In this document: positions 61,901-64,000 of the stretch, piece after piece
Numbering within the stretch: position 1 is the stretch's first letter
Layout: each line of letters starts with the position of its first letter
Source of the DNA: Thiotrichaceae bacterium UBA4486
GTDB lineage: Bacteria; Pseudomonadota; Gammaproteobacteria; Eutrophobiales; Eutrophobiaceae
Assembly (NCBI GenBank): GCA_002389045.1
Contig: DGNS01000006.1
Span: 168,737-232,736 of the forward strand
Direction: 5' to 3'
Length of the DNA stretch: 64,000 nt
Program-made: the position numbers and the translations under genes
The notes under the pieces: generated by a model
What the model saw: only the letters and a program-made list of their open reading frames with translations
The model's database searches: none
Told to the model about the DNA's origin: nothing

Positions 61901-64000
61901 CACCCTGAAACGTCATTGAGAACAGATTGACATTGACCGGTCGTCCTTTGCCGTCATAGAACAAAGTCCAGCTCCGCTCGCCATGGAAACCACTGAACCG
62001 GCGGTCGCTATAGATCACATCGTCGCCGTCGCCACCAAACACAGTATCCGCCCCGCTGCCGGTGGCGATGAAGTCACTACCCTCGTCCCCGAAGGCGGTG
62101 TCGTTGCCCCAGTCGTCGGTGATGAAGTCCTTGCCGGCGCCGCCGAAGTAGAAGTCGTCGGCGGTCACATCAAAATTGGCGCCTTCGGTTTGATTCTTGC
62201 CGAAAAAGAAATCGTTGGAACCCAGGGTATCGTTGCCCGCGCCGCCATGATGAACATCATTCCCGTCCCAGGTGGCAATCAGATCATCGCCTTCCCCGCC
62301 AAACAGCCGGTCGTTGTCCAGGCCCCCGTAAATAATGTCATCGCCACCCTGGCCGTGTACTTCGACGCCCGTGGAAAAACCACCCGGGCCGCCCGCCGTG
62401 GGTTCATAGGTCTGGCCGCTTACGAAAGGGGAAACGTTGTAATCGATCCTTATCCAGTCATAACCGGCGCCGCCTTCAACCACGAAGCCGGGCGAACGTT
62501 CAACGTCGATGATTTCATGGTAGATGAGATTACCGAGTGACCCGGTCGCCCCAAGAAAGACCGCATCGTCGTTACCGACAGCTTTCTCGTACGGGCCAGA
62601 GATAACCGTGCTGCTATCCGTAAGATTGCTCTCGCGAATGGTGAATTCCGTCGTGCCGGCGGGGTTGGTGTAGACCTGGGTCGGTTCGGGAGGTGTGGGT
62701 ATGTCCAGACTGATGCCGTATTCGCCGTCGTTGCGTTGGCCGTTCTCGTCGAGGAAGTTTTTGATGGTAAAGAATTTAGTACCATCATCAGTTACCTGCT
62801 TGATATTGGCATCACGGCCGCTGAGGATGAGCAACAAGCCATTGTTTTCGTGTTTATAGACCTCCCCGGCCAGGTGCTCGTAGGTACCGCGCACGTCTAT
62901 GTCATAGAAGTCAATCAGTTCGGTTTGTTCGCTTGCATCGGCATCTTCGATAACATCGAGGTGACCCACGTAGTAGGTGTCGTTTCCCGCGCCGCCTTTC
63001 AGGGTATCCTTGATGCCGTCGTCTTCATGTTCCAGTGCCGGGGCCGACAAGCCGCCACCATAAAGCGTATCTGCGCCGGCGCCACCGACAAGGAGATCAC
63101 GGCCCTCACCACCGGATAACTTGTCATTGCCACCCTGGCCATAAATCGCATCGTTGCCATCGCTACCATGCAAAATGGTAGCGCCCGTCTGGGGAGTATT
63201 GACATCATCGCCCTGTAAACCAAAGATGACCAATCTATCAACGCTGCCAAGCGGTGATGTGTTGGTCACAGTAATGGCAGTATTCGGGTCCGTATCGCCA
63301 TCGTTGGCATCGATAAACTTTGTGTTTCCATATTCATCGCCCAGATTTTTATTGATACCGGTGTCGTTTCGCAGATTGGCCTCTATGGTAGCCACCAGAA
63401 AGGCCGCCCGGTCTTTCAGGTAATCCTCCGTCAGAACGCCTTCCTTCGTATCCGGGTTGAAGAGATCGAGTTCACTCTCCAGGTTGTGAGGTTCATAGAG
63501 CGCGGGATTACCTGTAATAACGAAGGGATTAAGATTCACCAGGGCGTAGCGCCAGGCAACAGCATCATCCTGGTTGCTTAAAACATTGGTATCGCCTTCG
63601 GCCTTGAGTTTGAGTTCGGTGGCATTGGCATTGTAAAGCCCGGTGATCTTCAGCCCTTGATATTTCGGCTTCAGGTTGCCCTGGCTTTCGATTAATTCCG
63701 TTCTGAGCAACTGCAAGTGATCGTAATAACTGTTTCGCAAATCCACGTCGGCAAAGCTGCCCGGCTCGTAACTGATGCCGGTGGTCGTCCATGGGTCGGG
63801 CAAAAACAATTTGCCCAGCATATCGAGCGTCTTCTCCAGCGCATCGCCTTCGGCCCTTTGAAACAGGGGAAGATTGTTGCTGGAGGCACTACTGGCGGAG
63901 GCCAGAATCTGGTTGATTTCGGAACGATTATTGCCGCCAAGGTTGATATTCGGGTCAATGGTGTCAATCAGGCTCATCAAGGCCAGGCTGTCGGCCAGCA
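55920..64000 (-). CDS. Giant RTX calcium-binding protein, N-terminus outside window
   Basis: The frame is open to the window edge, so the protein exceeds 2,690 residues. Order, counted from the TTG at 63980: unrecognised N-terminal part (to 265); GGxGxDxLxGG calcium repeats (267-340); a spacer; a second long RTX block (537-870) with an associated TINDW segment; a cadherin-like domain (960-1065); seven beta-propeller-like repeats with DGGxxVxW (1088-1480); another cadherin-like domain; a third RTX block (1580-1915); three discoidin-like/cadherin-like units; a final RTX-like stretch and the end VIAAAWTTT. Type I secretion is expected; no transporter genes are in the window. Adhesion or a surface role is inferred. 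Confidence 0.9.
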   Translation of the reverse strand, partial: LADSLALMSLIDTIDPNINLGGNNRSEINQILASASSASSNNLPLFQRAEGDALEKTLDMLGKLFLPDPWTTTGISYEPGSFADVDLRNSYYDHLQLLRTELIESQGNLKPKYQGLKITGLYNANATELKLKAEGDTNVLSNQDDAVAWRYALVNLNPFVITGNPALYEPHNLESELDLFNPDTKEGVLTEDYLKDRAAFLVATIEANLRNDTGINKNLGDEYGNTKFIDANDGDTDPNTAITVTNTSPLGSVDRLVIFGLQGDDVNTPQTGATILHGSDGNDAIYGQGGNDKLSGGEGRDLLVGGAGADTLYGGGLSAPALEHEDDGIKDTLKGGAGNDTYYVGHLDVIEDADASEQTELIDFYDIDVRGTYEHLAGEVYKHENNGLLLILSGRDANIKQVTDDGTKFFTIKNFLDENGQRNDGEYGISLDIPTPPEPTQVYTNPAGTTEFTIRESNLTDSSTVISGPYEKAVGNDDAVFLGATGSLGNLIYHEIIDVERSPGFVVEGGAGYDWIRIDYNVSPFVSGQTYEPTAGGPGGFSTGVEVHGQGGDDIIYGGLDNDRLFGGEGDDLIATWDGNDVHHGGAGNDTLGSNDFFFGKNQTEGANFDVTADDFYFGGAGKDFITDDWGNDTAFGDEGSDFIATGSGADTVFGGDGDDVIYSDRRFSGFHGERSWTLFYDGKGRPVNVNLFSMTFQGEALQAGGDYIDGGAGSDLILSGKGDDTVLGGSGNDAINAQSGDDYVDGGDDDDLIFGEDGFDVLAGGKGEDSIHGGADDDFIEGGADDDYLKGDAGNDDISGDAGEDRIYGGTGDDSLYGGSENDELYGEAGQDTLFGGSGEDILDGGADFDFLDGGLGADTLYGRDGEDTLIIGEGDTVDGGQDDDHYYLLADVTDANIIDSQGNDTLEFTENITASDLIINRVNGNVTITTPESQVTINDWANNTFERLLFSDASELTNTDIEAAINDKPVLDGTLADQVINEDAFFEYVIPETTFSDPDGDSLTYSATLTNDDPLPGWLNFDPLTLSFSGIPKNADVGNIDVKFIATDAGGLSESTIFNLQINNVNDTPSAAPDAASLTLLGASSSPEITPDPEFLVSDSGTSGYGITSNVANLSDGGYVIAWEESGGGIYSQAYYANGTKNGDIVAVASVSSYITYSTGPAVVGLTDGSYFVSWIEDSFDSSNSFDTEVVGQRFSADGTPINSKVSINTDTSNSEYNVNLAPLLNGQFVAAWDSGLTSGINTTREVIGQKFDSDGNKSGAEFIIASAYQQKPMDPAVSPTADGGFLVTWRSEDEAAPYDNERGIFVKHFDSDINDLSGDIHVLTSLVSLEETTPDVVALDNGNFLVTWMAAEGISDFYILGQLFDSSYQAISGYISITDLPDSEAYKSDPSIVALNDGGFLVAWVNTDPRPEYNTNVIFGQRYDANGSTFGNRFLVNEFAVDSNPNPDSIRLSDGSILVTWTSDDANWGISSDSIAARRFDPSGGAVDNTVIIDVLANDMDVDAADDASNFTLVSATLQGGRGQVSIDNNQLVFDPGTDFDTLADEELAVVEIDYVMQDAQGSQSSSMVTLTIGKEGATGQGTNGNDFINVPSDQLVVLAGNGDDIINIFDYFTVPDKNLLVYSGNGNDTVNITGSIPTSGAQGRINTGAGNDTINIDLRNNSGATIPGFIFNLSGGAGDDTYIYAGTTAGAIRINDITPPTQQQLMKFQFPIEAGVPRLGFGSLKMTFNGNPVEVHFENFDPNDVFGGPRDINVFEFDDVTLTYEQLLARGFDIDGTAGDDTLSGTNTTDRINGLAGNDAITSGDGDDVITGGAGNDDLRGGRGNDTYIFNRVDGRDVITDNQGIDQITFGPGVDLSDLRVTQQGDDLIIGLLDNGQPTDDQITLSNWFVDGNRQVEMVQLSSGETVSAAELEAMIPTENAYRYYRFTPTKLRNDARANSVQVSELQLFYQGQAVTGATVSNPGGINPVNEEPFRAVDGDTASKWLDFNKGSLVFDYGDAIVIDGFSWSTANDHPERDPVRWRLEGSTNNQDWTVLDDQTGADFAVPTARFTAIPEQAFVNIAPVAEDDTGTVMTGSSVNINVINNDTDPDDGLDPAGIRIETTPVNGTVTVNEDGTVTYDHDGSSTGADSFTYTIADVSGDASNPATVDLTVLEQDGTAYRYYRLTPTKLRNDATANSVQVSELQLFYQGQALTGATVSNPGGSNPQNEEPFRAVDGDLTSKWLDFNKGPLVLDFGTELVADSYRFATANDHAERDPVRWRLEASQDQLEWNVLDDQSGADFPTPLSRFTFLEEKTFTNEAPAAADDTATVMTGSSVNIHVINNDTDPDDGLDPASINIQSGPEHGSLFSNDDGTVIYTHDGSETFHDSFTYTIADQSGAESEPATVDLGILDQTGSGYRYYRLTPTKLRNDATANSVQVSELQLFYQGQVLTGATVSNPGGSNPLNEEPFRVADGDLTSKWLDFNKGSLVLDFGTELVADSYRFATANDHAERDPVRWRLEASNNNTDWVMLDDQTLFSADVPTDRFSFIPEQMTADVQTGVDPQGGPFMADAGSNTLLGLTGDDHYVLQAGSGVDHIHDTGGDDTLEFTGLQHNDLWFWQYDQDLRVGAVGSQDYVSIQDWYADETNHIETMTAADGSATLINTQVQQLVEAMAVFDVQAAGNLNVPQQHQDDVQSVIAAAWTTT
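56376..58227 (-). repeat. Three 717-bp tandem units inside the RTX gene
   Basis: Unit starts align at 58211, 57494 and 56777, exactly 717 bp (239 codons) apart. Each encodes a discoidin-like (F5/8 type C) domain with YRYYR(F/L)TPTKLRNDA, SVQVSELQLFYQG, SKWLDFNKG and ANDHxERDPVRWRLE; in the first two it is followed by a cadherin-like domain with VMTGSSVNI and NNDTDPDDGLDP. The third unit has only the discoidin-like part. The DNA is almost identical over long stretches, pointing to recent duplication or gene conversion. Confidence 0.92.

Noticed and set aside
61370..62370. Repeated short motifs suggesting a CRISPR array or satellite DNA
   Set aside because: The periodicity comes from codons for nine-residue RTX repeats in one long open frame; there are no constant repeats and unique spacers.

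Overview
The window comes from the chromosome of a gammaproteobacterium with moderate-to-high GC. No plasmid or phage functions are visible. The evidence is gene order: ygfB-pepP-ubiH-ubiI, a ZapB-like/zapA pair followed by 6S RNA, pilT-pilU divergent from yggS-proC-yggT, and coaBC-dut-algC-argB near pyrE, an exonuclease III/Crc-like gene, radC and rpmB-rpmG. These neighbourhoods are typical of Pseudomonas and of Chromatiales-like relatives. The pyrR-pyrB-pyrC' arrangement, an orphan pqqA, a phasin and a giant RTX protein point to an environmental, possibly aquatic, free-living species. The species cannot be named from this window.

Layout. 1-6840: the 3' end of a class I aldolase gene, a sigma-54 promoter that appears to drive a small RNA, a rhomboid protease, a purC-carbonic anhydrase-lipoprotein operon, speD, a lipoprotein hydrolase and a FecR-domain protein. 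6932-14017: glnS, the ygfB-pepP-ubiH-ubiI operon (ubiquinone hydroxylation), zapA and 6S RNA. 14073-20282: EVE protein, yqgE-ruvX-pyrR-pyrB-pyrC' and a PyrK-like flavoprotein (pyrimidine synthesis), a TrmB-like methyltransferase, then pqqA behind a textbook FNR-type promoter. 20298-24824: a ribosomal S6 modification cluster (rimB-rimK-AstE/AspA-like) with a divergent LysR regulator, two small genes (one behind a second FNR-type promoter) and a PilZ protein.

24907-33526: three PilT/PilU-family ATPases in tandem, yggS-proC-yggT-DUF4426, exonuclease III and pyrE. 33657-40204: slmA-argB-algC-dut-coaBC on the minus strand, then radC. 40303-46660: phasin, a channel-like protein, a SulP transporter, several small conserved membrane proteins, pyrF and rpmB-rpmG. 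46684-55595: a fatty acid desaturase, an AEC carrier with a hydantoinase-A-like ATPase, a Gld-type ABC system with DUF4340, and mutM. 55920-64000: a giant RTX protein of more than 2,690 residues whose N-terminus lies outside the window.

The most interesting items are: (i) a sigma-54 promoter with two near-identical upstream elements that serves only a roughly 150-nt structured transcript with its own terminator; (ii) an orphan pqqA and a 68-residue acidic protein gene, each preceded by an FNR-like box exactly 41.5 bp upstream of the start predicted from a good -10 element, which suggests a shared anaerobic regulon; (iii) the RTX protein, with three 717-bp tandem units of discoidin-like plus cadherin-like modules and an AT-richer propeller-like block; (iv) an ion-channel-like protein with a non-canonical selectivity filter. 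No CRISPR array, intact insertion sequence or tRNA gene was seen.
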